Below are positions 23,001-47,800 of a stretch of DNA of 64,000 nucleotides, one piece after another. Both the position numbers and the translations under genes were made by a program. Where the stretch lies: contig NZ_CP056030.1 of the NCBI RefSeq assembly GCF_013374995.1, forward strand, positions 2,512,501-2,576,500. The letters run 5' to 3'. The notes under the pieces were generated by a model. It made no database searches. It saw only the letters and a program-made list of their open reading frames with translations, and had not been told where the DNA came from. Origin of the DNA: Pseudomonas eucalypticola (GTDB taxonomy: Bacteria > Pseudomonadota > Gammaproteobacteria > Pseudomonadales > Pseudomonadaceae). Each line of letters opens with the position of its first letter. The stretch's first letter is position 1.

Positions 23001-23477
23001 GTGGCCTACCTGGTGGCCGACGGCGACGTCCAGGGGCTGCGCGAACACCTCAAGACCACGTTGCCGGACTACATGGTGCCGGCGCATCTGGTGTCCCTGG
23101 ACGCGCTGCCGCTGACGCCCAACGGCAAGCTGGACCGCAAGGCGCTGCCGGCACCGGATGTCAGCGCCCAGCAGCATGAATACGTGGCCCCGCAAAGCGA
23201 GCTGGAACAGCAGATCGCGGCCATCTGGGCCGATGTGCTCAAGGTCGAGAAAGTCGGCCTCACCGACAACTTCTTCGAGTTGGGTGGGCATTCATTGCTG
23301 GCTACGCAAGTGACCAGCCGCGTGCACATCGAACTTAATCTGGATATTTCACTGTCCTGCCTGTTCACCGCTGAACACCTGCAGCACTACGTGAGCCTGA
23401 TTGCCGATCAGACCCCCACCCTGGCTGCTGATGTGTCCGAACTGAACGACTGGCTGGCAGAACTGGAGCGTGCTTGA
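17052..23477 (+). CDS. Pyoverdine side-chain NRPS A (C-A-T-C-A-T; Asp, Ala-like)
   Basis: This two-module peptide synthetase (2141 aa) probably accepts the chain from PvdL. Domains: C ~17200-18510 (LCL type, HHIVADG), which fits the upstream L-Dab; A ~18590-20020; T (GGHSLL, ~20160); C ~20320-21640 (HHIVSDG); A ~21700-23150; T (GGHSLL, ~23285). The first pocket reads DLTKIGHVGK, close to the Asp code DLTKVGHIGK. The second reads DLWNNALTYK, closest to the Ala code DLFNNALTYK that I recall, so Ala is my tentative call. No epimerase follows, so both residues should be L. No hydroxylase domain or gene is present, so the Asp may stay unmodified. AAGGA at 17039-17043 lies 8 bp before ATG. The short acidic C-terminal helix (LNDWLAELERA) probably docks with the next protein. 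Confidence 0.95.
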   Translation: MNAEDSLKLARRFIELPTPKRRLFLAGLQEEGVDFSLFPIPANVAARERDGLSYAQQRMAFLWQLAPQGAAYNLPMAVRLNGPLNRQALQRAFDQLVVRHESLRTRLQADGDSLRQEIQAPAAVVITRHDLSESAPDEREARVASLAEAESQAPFDLLQGPLWRVQLVHLAADEHVLLLTLHHIVADGWSLNVLINEFVHLYDAACHQAEPALPPLPIQYRDYALWQRSWLEAGEQTRQLAYWQAKLGDDHSPLELPLDYARPSMPSHRGARHELHLPQALVERLGALAKAQGATLFMVLLASFKLLLQRYSGQRAIRVGVPVANRHRAEVEGVIGCFINTQVLHTDIDPFIDVAELLRRVKDTALGAQAHQDLPFERLVEALGLDRSNAHSPLFQVLFNHQAAIADAGQIRLANGLSLEKVPLQKHSARFDLALDTYESAGRLHAVFTYAQDLFAPQRVATMSQHWLALLEGLAADASGVIGELALAADGQLAQWPAVAEPDQHLCIHSLIETAANAWPERVAAVSGDDSITYAALHSRSDALAQALLDIGVRVDERVGVVADRSINMLVGLLAVLKAGAAYLPLEPDQPPARLAFMLADSGVKRVLGRIDQAGLPLDVSCVDLGGEHRALPLRQVPVSAGNLAYVIYTSGTTGTPKGVAVSHGALVNYVQGVSQRLPMDQLQRMAMVTTPAADLGHTVLFGALCSGKTLYLMAKDQVLDADAFAAYMTRHEIDALKIVPSHVQAMLAAGASALPARCLILGGEACTQALLSRIAALAPALSVINHYGPTETTVGILTHALSHQPLLGRPLANSRAYVLDGCLHPVPSGARGELYIAGAGLARGYLGRAALTAERFVPDPSGAPGARMYRSGDWVRHTAEGELQFAGRMDGQVKIRGYRVELAEIDLCLRQQPGIDNVVVRVVGKESEAQLVAYLVPQAWPADEAARQALIDSIRASLKLTLPDPLVPHYLHLLERLPVTANGKVDLKALPEPVATVAQYRAPHTSLQVQVAAIWADVLQAGQVGLDDNFFALGGHSLLATQVVSRIRQQLELDVPLRALFDTRDLEAFTQVMAGLEHTDGGDIQPVDRGQPLAVSHAQYRQWMFWKLNPLSTAYNTPLAVRLKGELDRGALAAAFDELVARHESLRTVFEERDGVPHQRVLPAQPLPIVEHRLEAQPAQALAQHLEAQVSAPFDLANGPLIRVHMFRLSADEHVLSILLHHIVSDGWSMSVMVRELVSAYNAAAGGQPLQRPALAVQYADYASWQRERLASGELQAQLAYWQATLEDDFSVLELPADRLRPPVQSYRGGRVDVHLPAELTASLRRLAVQGNATLFHVFLASFALLLARYSGRDTLNIGVPVTNRNRLALEGLIGFFVNTLVARVAVDPLQSFTQLLASVKEITLQAQANKDIPFDVLVEALKPERGLGHNPLFQVMYNHLSAVGERVSNDSLQGMSVEEVDLPEHTSQFDLTLNTLERSDGVMAVINYATDLFDAPRMQRMSEHWLNLLQAIVDHAEQPVAEFPLISTTEHRQIVVDWNRTAQPYPAEQCVHQLVEAQAARTPDAVALVHGEQELTYQQLNGRANQLARQLRELGVGPDVLVGVALERGLDLVVSLLAILKAGGAYVPLDPAYPQERLAYMLQDSQARVLLSHASLLEHLPQDTPAQLVLLDTLELQDSASDNLTPLSAPQNLAVSIYTSGSTGLPKGVLIEHRNIAALIGWAHTVYSQDDLKGVLACTSICFDLSVWELFVTLSAGGYAVIAQNALALPLLAAKDRVHLINTVPSAIKALHDAGQIPASVRIINLAGEPLKQALVDNLYGLGHVQHVHDLYGPSEDTTYSTCTRREAGGQANIGRPIANSAGYVLDGTGNPLPVGGAGEFCLAGAGLARGYLGRAALTAEKFLPNPFDTSAQGGGRLYRTGDLTRYRADGVIEYVGRIDHQVKIRGFRIELGEIELTLLAHPSVREAVVVDIEGPGGRQLVAYLVADGDVQGLREHLKTTLPDYMVPAHLVSLDALPLTPNGKLDRKALPAPDVSAQQHEYVAPQSELEQQIAAIWADVLKVEKVGLTDNFFELGGHSLLATQVTSRVHIELNLDISLSCLFTAEHLQHYVSLIADQTPTLAADVSELNDWLAELERA
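21657..23280 (+). repeat. Ala-type module repeat, copy 1 of 3
   Basis: Long direct repeat covering the start of the A domain through the A-T linker of NRPS A module 2, nearly identical to 29490-31130 and 41855-43495. In this copy similarity stops at the carrier-domain core, where it encodes GGHSLLATQ while the others encode GGDSIISIQ. Confidence 0.85.
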
Positions 23478-23478
23478 A

Positions 23479-35844
<12,366 letters not shown>

Positions 35845-35855
35845 GGGATATTTCA

Positions 35856-38800
35856 GTGCAAGCGTTGCTCGACTCCGTAAAATCGTTGTCCACCAAAGAG
35901 CGTCAGGCTCTAGCCCAACTCCTTAAGCGCCAAGGAGTCAACTTATACGGAGTCACGCCTATCTCCCCAAGGGACCTTGGGGAGACGCTTTCACTGTCAT
36001 ACGCGCAACAACGTCAGTGGTTCCTGTGGCAGCTGGACCCGCAGGGTAACGCCTACAACATTCCGGTTGGCCTGAGGTTGTCGGGAGCATTGAACCTGGA
36101 CGCCTTGCGCGCCAGTTTCGAACAGCTGATCGACCGTCACGAGACGCTGCGCACTACCTTTCACCTGCTGGATGGACAGGCGGTTCAGGTCGTCCACCCC
36201 ACGTCTCCCTTTGACCTGCAAGTGGCCCCCCTGCCGACAGATGGCCGTGACCCGCAAACCCTGCTCAAGGTACTGGTCGAGGAGGAGATCGGGCGGCCTT
36301 TCGATCTGGAGCAGGGGCCTCTGCTGCGCGTAAAACTGTTGCGCCTGGCACCTGATGAGCATGTGCTGGTGCTGACGATGCACCATATCGTTTCAGATGG
36401 TTGGTCCATGCCCATCATGGTCGATGAACTCGTGCAATGTTATGCAGGCCTTTGTGCCGGTCGGCCGGCGCAGTTTCCTGCGTTGCCCATCCAGTATGCC
36501 GACTATGCCATCTGGCAGCGCCGGTGGATGGAGGCGGGAGAGCAGGACAGACAACTGGCCTACTGGAAGGCGCAACTGGGCAGCGACAATCCCGTTTTGG
36601 AGTTACCCACCGATCATCCCCGCCCTGCGAACCAGAGTTATGCCGGAGCCACGCTGAGCATCGAGTTGAATCGCGAACTGGTCCGGCAACTCAAACAGCT
36701 TGCCAAACAACAGGGTGTAACACTGTTCATGGTGCTGCTGGCCAGCTTCCAGGCATTGCTACACCGTTACTCCGGCCAGAATGACGTGCGTGTGGGCGTG
36801 CCCATCGCCAACCGTAACCGAGCGGAAACGGAAAGGCTTATCGGCTTTTTCGTCAACACCCAGGTGCTCAAGGCCGAGTTCGATCCGCAGACCACTTTCA
36901 CGGCACTGCTGCAACAGGTGCAACACACATCGCTGGCCGCGCAAGCGCACCAGGATCTGCCGTTCGAGCAGCTTGTAGAGGCGCTCCACCCGCAGCGCAG
37001 TCTGAGCCAGAGCCCTTTGTTCCAGGTGATGTACAACCACCAGACCCAAGTGAAAGGCGAAAGCCGCAGCCTGCCCGGCTTGACCGTAGAGGGGCTTCAC
37101 TGGGGCATCACCACTGCGCAGTTCGATCTCACCCTTGATACCTTCGAGTATGAGCATGATCTCGGTGCTTCGCTGCGCTATGCCACCGCGTTGTTTGAAC
37201 CACGGACCATCGAGGCACTCGCCAGGCATTGGCGTCACCTGCTCGAGGCGATCGTCAAGCAGCCTGGGCAACTCATCGCAGAGCTGCCGTTGCTCGATGC
37301 TCAGGAGCGTGGGCAGGTCATAAATGACTGGAATCCTGAACCGCGGACCTTTCCGGCCGACCTGTGCCTGCACCAGCTGATCGAGGCACAGACTGCCCGG
37401 GCGCCCGATGCCGTCGCCGTTGTGTTCGAACAACAGGTCCTGACCTACCAGCAACTTAACCAGCGCGCCAACCAGCTGGCGCATAAATTGCGTGAGCAGG
37501 GCGTCGGACCGGATGTCATGGTGGGCATCGCCGTGGAGCGCAGCCTGGACATGGTGGTCGGCCTGCTGGGGATCCTCAAGGCCGGCGGCGCCTATGTACC
37601 GCTGGACCCTGAATATCCGCATGAGCGCTTGGCTTACATGATGGCCGACAGCGGCATCCAGTTGCTGCTGACCCAGGAACACGTGCTGGCGCGACTTCCC
37701 GTGCCTTCCGGCGTACAAAGCCTGCTGTTGACGGCGTTTCCTGGTTACAGCGATGCCAACCCGATCAATCTTGCGCGGCCTGAGAACCTGGCGTACGTGA
37801 TCTATACATCGGGGTCCACGGGTAAGCCAAAGGGCACGTTGTTGCCCCATCACAACGTGATGCGTTTGTTCCAGGCTACACAGGGATGGTTCCAGTTCAA
37901 TGAGCGGGACGTATGGAGCGTATTCCATTCCTATGCGTTCGATTTCTCGGTATGGGAGCTGTTCGGGGCGCTGCTGCACGGTGCCAAGGCCGTGATCGTG
38001 GCCAAGGATGTGGCACGTTCGCCCGAAGATTTCCATGCGTTGCTGGTGCGGGAACACGTGACCGTGCTCAATCAGACCCCCTCGGCGTTCAAGCAACTGA
38101 TCCCGCTGGCCTGCGAGAGCCAGCATGGGCTAGCCTTGCGCTACGTGGTGTTTGGCGGTGAAGCGCTTGATGTAGGCAGCCTGGGTCCGTGGTTCGAGCG
38201 TTTTGGCGACCAGCAACCCCAATTGATCAACATGTATGGCATCACCGAAACCACGGTGCATGTGACGTACCGTCCGCTGAGCCGTGCCGACCTGGTGCAG
38301 GAAGGCGTCAGCCCGATCGGCGAGGTGATACCGGACTTGTCCTGGTACTTGCTGGATCACCACCTGAACGTGACTGCCCCTGGCTGCAATGGCGAACTTC
38401 ACGTGGGGCAGGCAGGCCTGGCTCGCGGTTATCACGGCAGGGCGGCGTTGACGGCCGAGCGGTTCATTCCCGATCCCTTTGATACCAGCGAACAAGGCGG
38501 GGGGCGGCTCTATCGCACCGGTGACCTGGCACGCTACCGCGCGAGCGGCGTGGTCGAGTATGCAGGACGCATCGACCATCAGGTGAAGATTCGCGGTTTC
38601 CGCATCGAACTTGGAGAGATCGAGGCCAAATTGCAGGAGCATGCGGCCATTCGCGAGGCGCTGGTTCTGGACATCGACGGCCCCGGCGGCAAGCAACTGG
38701 CAGCCTATCTGCTGTTGACGCAGGGGCAGGCTGCGCAAGATCACGGCACACTGCGCGACCAATTGCGCGAGCATCTCAAGGCACTGTTGCCGGACTACAT

Positions 38801-41800
38801 GGTGCCTGCGCATTTGATGTTCCTGGAAACGTTTCCACTGACCAGCAATGGCAAGCTGGACCGCAAGGCGCTGCCGGCGCCGGATGTCAGCGCCCAGCAG
38901 CATGAATACGTGGCCCCGCAAAGTGAGCTGGAACAGCAGATCGCGGCCATCTGGGCCGATGTGCTCAAGGTCGAGAAAGTCGGCCTCACCGACAACTTCT
39001 TCGAACTGGGCGGCGACTCGATCATCTCGATCCAGGTGGTCAGCCGGGCGCGTCAGGTCGGCATCCGCTTCACCCCCAAGGAACTGTTCCAGCACCAGAC
39101 GGTGCAGGGCCTGGCTTCGGTCGCCAAGCAAGGTGACACCGACAGCCTGAAGATCGATCAGGGGCCGGTGACGGGCGAGGCCTTGCTGCTGCCGATTCAT
39201 CAGCACTTTTTCGCATCGGACATTCCCCAGCGCCACCACTGGAACCAGGCCTTGCTGCTCAAGCCGGGGCAGGCGTTGAACGGGGATACCCTGGCGCAGG
39301 CGCTGCAGGCGTTGATCGTGCACCACGACGCCCTGCGCTTGAGCTTCGTCGAAAGCGCGGGCACCTGGACGGCCCATTATCGGGCCGTGGACCAGCAGCC
39401 GGTGCTGTGGCAACGCGAGGTCAAGGATGCGCACGCACTGGAGGCCCTGTGCAACGAGGCCCAGGCCAGCCTGAACCTGCAGGAAGGTCCGCTGCTGCGG
39501 GCGGTGCTGGCCACCTTGGCCGACGGTAGCCAGCGCCTGCTGCTGGCCCTCCACCACCTGGTGGTGGATGGGGTGTCCTGGCGTATCCTGCTGGAAGACC
39601 TGCAAGCGGCCTACCAGCAGCTGGACGCTGGCCAGGCCCCTCAGCTGCCGGCCAAGACCAGCTCGACCCAGGCCTGGGCCGAACACCTGCAAACCTATGC
39701 CCACAGCGAAACGCTACAAGCGCAACGGGCCTACTGGCACGCCCAGCTGGAAGGCGCCAGCGCCGACCTGCCGTGCGACAACCCAGAAGGTTCGCTGCAG
39801 GGCATTCATGCGGGCAACGCCCACACCCGACTGGACGCCACCCTGACGCGCCAACTGCTGCAACAAGCCCCGGCCGCGTACCGCACCCAGGTCAACGACC
39901 TGTTGCTGACGGCGCTGGCCCGGGTCATCGCCCGCTGGACCCAGCGCGATGACGTACTGGTGCAACTGGAAGGCCACGGCCGCGAAGAGCTGTTCGACAC
40001 CGTCGACCTGACCCGCACCGTGGGCTGGTTCACCAGCCTGTTCCCGGTCAAGCTCAGCGCCGCCTCATCGCTGGATACCTCGATCAAGCAGATCAAGGAA
40101 CAGCTGCGCGCCGTCCCTGACAAAGGCATCGGCTTCGGTGCCCTGCGTTACCTGGGTGACGAACCGGGCCTGGCACAACTGCCGGTGCCACGCATCACCT
40201 TCAACTACCTGGGCCAATTCGACGGCAGCTTCGCCGAAGGCGACAGCGCGTTCTTGACCCCGGCCATGGAACTGGCCGGCGCCAGCCAGAGCGAAACAGC
40301 GCCGCTGGCCAACTGGCTGGCGGTCAACGGCAAGGTCTATGGCGGCGAACTGAGCCTGAACTGGACCTTCAGCCGCGCGATGTTCAACGACGCGACCATC
40401 GAAGCGCTTGCCGCCGACTACGCCGAGGAACTCCAGGCGCTGGTAGCCCATTGCATCGAGCCCGGGCACGCCGGCCTGACCCCATCGGACGTGCCGCTGG
40501 CCCAGCTGAGTCAGGCGCAGCTGGACAGCCTGGCCATCCCGGCATCGCAGATCGAAGACCTGTACCCGCTGTCGCCCATGCAGCAGGGCATGCTGTTCCA
40601 CGCCCTGTACGAGCAGGGTAGCGGGCACTACATCAACCAGATGCGGGTGGACGTCAAGGGCCTGGACGTGGATCGTTTCCAGGCCGCGTGGCAAGCCGCC
40701 GTGGACCGCCATGAGGTGCTGCGCGCCAACTTCGTCAACGGCTTCGAGCAGCCGTTGCAGGTGATCCGCAAGCAGGTAAAGCTGCCGTTCACGCGTCTGG
40801 AATGGCAGGGTACGCCGAACATCGAGCAGGCGCTCGATACCTGGGTCGAGGCGGAGCGTGCCCAGGGTTTCAACCTGGAGCGCGATCCGCTGATCCGGAT
40901 CACCGTCATCCGCACTGCAACCGATACCCACCATGTGGTCTACACCAGCCACCACATTCTCATGGACGGCTGGAGCAACTCGCGTCTGCTGGGTGAAGTG
41001 CTGCAGGCCTATGGGGCGGTGCCAAATGCGGTCCAGCCTGGGCGCTATCGTGACTATATCGGCTGGTTGCATGCGCAGGACCCCGTCCACACGCAGACCT
41101 TCTGGCAACTGCAGCTCAATTCGTTTCAGGGGCCTACGCTTCTCGCGCAAGCCATGCCCAAGTACGACCTCGCTTCAGGCACTCGGCACGCCGAGCATTT
41201 GCAGGTGATTGATTCACCGCAGACAGCCCGCCTCAACAGCTTTGCCCGACAGCATCGCGTAACAGTCAACACCTTGGTGCAGGCCGCCTGGTTACTGCTG
41301 CTGCAGCGCTACACCGGGCAGGCCTGCGTGACCTTCGGCGCGACCGTCTCCGGACGCCCTGCAGACCTTAAAGGCGTCGAGCAACAGTTGGGGCTGTTCA
41401 TCAACACGTTGCCGGTCATTGCCAGTCCCCGTGCCGAGCAGCGGGTCAGCGAGTGGATCGAGCAGGTTCAAGCCCAGAACCTGGCCTTGCGCGAGTACGA
41501 ACACAGCTCACTGTCTGAGATCCAGCGCTGGGCTGGTGCTGCCAGCGAGGGCCTGTTCGACACGCTACTGGTGTTCGAGAATTACCCGGTCAGCGAAGCG
41601 CTGCAACAAGGTGCCCCGGCACGGCTTGAATTTTCAGGTACGCACCACCTTGAGCAGACCAACTACCCCCTGACGCTGCTGATGGGTTTGGGTGAGACGC
41701 TGTCTATCCATTACAGCTATGACCGTGACCATTTCAGCGATGCTGGTGTGGCGCAAATTGCCAGCCATTTCGCGCAGGTGCTGCAGTCCTTGGTGGGAGA

Positions 41801-44800
41801 TTCGGAGCGTTGCATTGCCGAACTTGCGATGCTGAGCGTTGATGAGCAACAGCAGATCCTCGTCGACTGGAACCGTACCGCGCAGCCTTACCCGGCCGAG
41901 CAGTGCGTGCACCAGCTGGTCGAAGCCCAGGCGGCCCGCACCCCGGATGCCGTGGCGCTGGTGCATGGCGAGCAAGAACTGACCTACCAGCAACTCAATG
42001 GCCGTGCCAACCAACTGGCCCGTCAGCTGCGCGAACTGGGCGTCGGCCCCGATGTATTGGTCGGCGTGGCCCTGGCGCGTGGCCTGGACCTGGTGGTGAG
42101 CCTGCTGGCCATTCTCAAGGCCGGTGGCGCCTACGTGCCGCTGGACCCGGCCTATCCGCAGGAACGTCTGGCCTACATGCTGCAAGACAGCCAGGCACGG
42201 GTACTGCTGTCACAAGCGTCGTTGCTACAGCACCTGCCTCAAGACACCCCGGCCCACCTCGTGCTGCTCGATACCCTGGCACTGCAGGACTCTGCCAGCG
42301 ACAACCTCACCCCCCTCAGCGCCCCGCAGAACCTGGCCGTCAGCATCTACACCTCCGGCTCCACCGGGCTGCCCAAGGGCGTGCTGATCGAGCACCGCAA
42401 CATCGCTGCGCTGATCGGCTGGGCACACACGGTATACAGCCAGGACGACCTGAAGGGCGTGCTGGCGTGTACCTCGATCTGCTTCGACCTGTCGGTGTGG
42501 GAGCTGTTCGTGACCCTGTCGGCCGGCGGCTACGCGGTCATCGCGCAAAACGCCCTGGCGCTGCCACTGCTGGCAGCCAAGGACCGCGTGCACCTGATCA
42601 ACACCGTGCCGTCGGCCATCAAGGCCCTGCATGATGCCGGGCAGATCCCGGCCAGCGTGCGCATCATCAACCTGGCGGGCGAACCGCTCAAGCAGGCGCT
42701 GGTGGACAACCTCTACGGCCTGGGCCATGTACAGCACGTCCATGACCTGTACGGCCCTTCGGAGGACACCACCTATTCCACCTGCACCCGCCGCGAGGCC
42801 GGTGGCCAGGCCAATATCGGCCGCCCCATCGCCAACAGCGCCGGCTACGTACTGGACGGCACTGGCAACCCGTTGCCGGTGGGTGGGGCAGGGGAGTTCT
42901 GCCTGGCCGGTGCCGGTCTGGCGCGAGGCTACCTGGGCCGTGCGGCCTTGACTGCCGAGAAATTCCTGCCCAACCCGTTCGACACCAGCGCCCAGGGCGG
43001 TGGCCGCCTGTACCGCACCGGTGACCTGACGCGCTACCGCGCGGACGGGGTGATCGAGTACGTCGGGCGCATCGACCATCAGGTGAAGATTCGCGGCTTC
43101 CGCATCGAACTGGGGGAAATCGAGCTCACGCTGTTGGCTCACCCATCGGTGCGCGAGGCGGTAGTGGTCGACATCGAGGGCCCTGGCGGGCGGCAGTTGG
43201 TGGCCTACCTGGTGGCCGACGGCGACGTCCAGGGGCTGCGCGAACACCTCAAGACCACGTTGCCGGACTACATGGTGCCGGCGCATCTGGTGTCCCTGGA
43301 CGCGCTGCCGCTGACGCCCAACGGCAAGCTGGACCGCAAGGCGCTGCCGGCGCCGGATGTCAGCGCCCAGCAGCATGAATACGTGGCCCCGCAAAGTGAG
43401 CTGGAACGGCAGATCGCGGCCATCTGGGCCGATGTGCTCAAGGTCGAGAAAGTCGGCCTCACCGACAACTTCTTCGAACTGGGCGGCGACTCGATCATTT
43501 CGATTCAGGTGGTCAGCCGGGCGCGTCAGGTTGGCATCCGCTTCACCCCCAAGGAACTGTTCCAGCACCAGACGGTGCAGGGCCTGGCTTCGGTCGCCAA
43601 GCAAGGTGACACCGACAGCCTGAAGATCGATCAGGGGCCGGTGACGGGCGAGGCCTTGCTGCTGCCGATTCATCAGCACTTTTTCGCATCGGACATTCCC
43701 CAACGCCACCACTGGAACCAGGCCTTGCTGCTCAAGCCGGGGCAGGCGTTGAACGGGGATACCCTGGCGCAGGCGCTGCAGGCGTTGATCGTGCACCACG
43801 ACGCCCTGCGCTTGAGCTTCGTCGAAAGCGCGGGCACCTGGACGGCCCATTATCGGGCCGTGGACCAGCAGCCGGTGCTGTGGCAACGCGAGGTCAAGGA
43901 CGCGCACGCACTGGAGGCCCTGTGCAACGAGGCCCAGGCCAGCCTGAACCTGCAGGAAGGTCCGCTGCTGCGGGCGGTGCTGGCCACCTTGGCCGACGGT
44001 AGCCAGCGCCTGCTGCTGGCTCTCCATCACCTGGTGGTGGATGGGGTGTCCTGGCGTATCCTGCTGGAAGACCTGCAAGCGGCCTACCAGCAGCTGGACG
44101 CTGGCCAGGCCCTTCAGCTGCCGGCCAAGACCAGCTCGACCCAGGCCTGGGCCGAACACCTGCAAACCTATGCCCACAGCGAAACGCTACAAGCGCAACG
44201 GGCCTACTGGCACGCCCAGCTGGAAGGCGCCAGCGCCGACCTGCCGTGCGACAACCCAGAAGGTTCGCTGCAAGGGACTTACGCTTGCACGGTTCAGACG
44301 CGGCTTGATCAGCAGGCTACCCGAGCTCTGCTGCAACAGGCCCCGGCCGCGTATCGCACCCAGGTCAACGACCTGTTGCTGACGGCGCTGGCCCGGGTCA
44401 TCGCCCGCTGGACCCAGCGCGATGACGTGCTGGTGCAACTGGAAGGCCATGGCCGCGAAGAGCTGTTCGACACCGTCGACCTGACCCGCACCGTGGGCTG
44501 GTTCACCAGCCTGTTCCCGGTCAAGCTCAGCGCCGCCTCGTCGCTGGACACCTCGATCAAGCAGATCAAGGAACAGCTGCGCGCCATCCCTGACAAAGGC
44601 ATCGGTTTTGGTGTATTGCAGTACATGGGGCCAGAGCAGGCGGACCAGGCGCTCAAGCAACTGCCGGTGCCAAGAATCACGTTCAATTACCTCGGCCAAT
44701 TCGACGCCGCTCCCCAAGCGCAGCAAGCCCAGATGGCTGCTGACCTGTTCCTGCCTGCCACTGAAAGCGTGGGGCGCAGTCAATCGGCATCGGCCCCTTT

Positions 44801-47800
44801 GAGCAATTGGATGTTGATCAATGGCCAAGTGTTCGAGGGTGAGCTAAGCCTGGGGTGGACCTTCAGCAGTGAGATGTTCGATTCGCAGGTCGTCCAGCAT
44901 TTGGCGGATGAGTACGCTCGCGAACTCCGGGCACTGATCGATCACTGCCTCACGCCGAGTGTTTGCGGCCTGACGCCATCGGACGTACCGATGGCAGGCC
45001 TGAACCAGCAGCAGTTGGACAGCCTGCCAATTGCCGCGGGCGACATCGAGGATATCTATCCGCTGTCGCCCATGCAGCAAGGCATGCTCTTTCACTCGGT
45101 CTATGAGCAGGAGCGTGGGAACTACATCAACCAGATGCGGGTGAATGTCACCGGCCTGGACCCGCTGCGCTTCAAGCGAGCCTGGGAGCTTGCGCTCGAA
45201 CGCCATGAGGTACTACGTGCCGGTTTCGTGACCCAGTTCGAGCACCCGGTGCAGATAGTGCGCAAGGGGGCACGGTTACCCTTCGTGGAGCTGGACTGGA
45301 GCGGCCATCCATCGCTTGAGCAAGCTCTGGAGGAAAAAGCGTCTGCCGACCGTGTGCACGGTTTTGACTTGCAGGACGCACCGCTGCTGCGCCTGACCCT
45401 GGTGAAAACTGCGGAAGGTCAGCATCACCTCATCTACACCAACCACCACATCCTCATGGACGGCTGGAGCAACACTCAATTGCTGGGCGAGGTACTGCAC
45501 AGTTACGGGGGCGGGACGATCAATGGGCAGGTCGGCCGCTACCGTGACTATATCGAGTGGCTGCACCGCCAGGACGCGCAGCAGCGTGAGGCATTCTGGC
45601 ACCAGCAACTGGCGCCCTTGAACGAGCCAACGCGACTGGCCCAGGCACTCTGGCAGGACGACACGGCGCTGGGTGAGGGGCAAGCGGAATATCGGCATGT
45701 TGTCGATGCGCAGCACACCGAGGCCCTGAGTCGTTTTGCTCGCCAGCAACGCGTCACCGTCAATACGCTGGTGCAAGCTGCATGGCTGCTTCTGCTGCAG
45801 CGCTACACCGGTCAGCAAGGGGTTGCATTTGGTGCCACGGTAGCCGGTCGCCCTGCGGAGCTTCGTGGCGTGGAACAGCAATTGGGGCTGTTCATCAATA
45901 CCTTGCCCGTGGTTGGCAACCCGCGGCCAGACCAGTGGGTAGGGGAATGGCTTGAGCACCTGCAAGCGCAAAATATCAGCCTGCGTGAATTCGAGCACAC
46001 GCCTTTGTATGACATTCAGCGCTGGGCAGGGGTGGCCGGTGAGGGAATGTTCGACACCCTGCTGGTATTTGAAAACTACCCGGTATCCGAAGCACTGCAG
46101 CGGGGGGCGACGTCGGGTCTTGTCTTTGCTGGCACCCAGGTTCGCGAGCAGTCGAACTATCCGCTGACGCTGATGATTGGCCTGGGTCAGGAGTTGTCGA
46201 TCAATTACCTCTTTGATCGAGCGTTCTACACCGAAGAGGGCGTGCGCCGGATTGCCGAGCACTTCAATTGCCTGTTGACCGCCCTCGCGGTGAATGCGCA
46301 GACCCCTGTCGGCAGGCTGCCAATGCGCGATGCTGACGATACGCAACGGGCCATCGGCCACCGTCCAACCCAGAGCCCATACCCTCAGGATCGTTGCGTT
46401 CACCATCTGTTCGAAGCTCAGGTGCACGCGACCCCCGATGCGCCAGCGTTGCTTTTCGGTGAGCAGACGGTGAGCTATCAGCAACTCAACGCTCGAGCGA
46501 ATCAACTGGCGGCAAAGTTGCGTGAGCTGGGGGTCGGCCCAGATGTACTCGTGGGGATATCCGTGGAGCGATCGGTGGAGATGGTGGTAGGCCTGCTGGC
46601 GATCCTCAAGGCAGGCGGCGCCTACGTTCCCCTGGACCCGCAATACCCCCGCGATCGCCTGGCCTACATGCTGGAAAACAGTGGCGCCAGGCTGTTACTG
46701 ACGCTCAGCCACCTTCGTGCCCAGTTGCCCGCCAGTGGTATTCAAGCCTGGTGCATGGACACCGACTGGAATCAATTACAGGGTTATGGCTGCGACAACC
46801 TGGAGGTGACGATACATCCCGAACACTTGGCCTACTGTATCTATACCTCTGGCTCGACCGGCCAACCCAAAGGCGTGGAGGTGCGCCATCAGGCGTTGGT
46901 CAATTTCCTGGCCAGCATGAGCTCGCAACCCGGTATCGAGTCAACCGACAGGGTGTTGGCCCTGACGTCGCTTTCCTTCGATATTGCCGCGTTGGAACTC
47001 TATGGCCCGCTACTGGCCGGGGCGTCCGTGGTGCTCTTGGCCGATGGGCAAAACAAGGACCCCGCGGCACTGCAGTCGGTGCTCGATCAATACCGTGTCA
47101 ATACGGTCCAAGCCACACCGTCTACCTGGCGAATGCTGGTGGAAAATGTGCCGAGCTCTGTGTTGGCCGGGTGCAAGGTGTTGACCGGAGGTGAGGCTTT
47201 GCCTCGTGACCTGGCCGAGCAGTTGCTGCAGCTGGGCGGGTGTGTGTGGAACCTCTATGGTCCAACTGAAACCACAGTCTGGTCGGCGGCCCATCGACTG
47301 GACCCACATCACCGTGAGCCTCTGTTGGGCACTGCCATTGCCAATACCTCGCTGCACGTCATGAGCGCTGACCTCAGCGCCACACCCGTGGGTGTAACCG
47401 GCGAATTGCTGATTGGCGGCGATGGTCTGGCTCGAGGTTATCAGCGACGTGCAGCACTGACCGCGGAGCGCTTCGTGCCCGACCCCCATGAGGGGAGTGA
47501 ACAGGGTGGGGGGCGGCTTTACCGAACGGGTGACCTGGTCAATTATCGCCCGGATGGGCTGCTCCAGTATGTCGGCCGGATCGACCATCAGGTGAAGATC
47601 CGCGGGTTCCGTATCGAGTTGGGAGAAATTGAAGCCAGACTCGTTGCCGAAGCTGCCATCCGGCACGCGGTAGTGGTGGATATCGAGGCTGCCGGTGGCA
47701 AGCAACTGGCAGCCTACCTGGTGCCGGTTGCCGAACAGGTACCCGGGGCCGATCAACTCGTGGCCCTGAACAACGATCTGCGTGAGCGGCTACGAACAAG

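Noticed and set aside
23470..23478. GTG start for NRPS B at 23470
   Set aside because: The ATG at 23479 is better placed after GGAG at 23465-23468 and gives an N-terminus like those of NRPS A and D.
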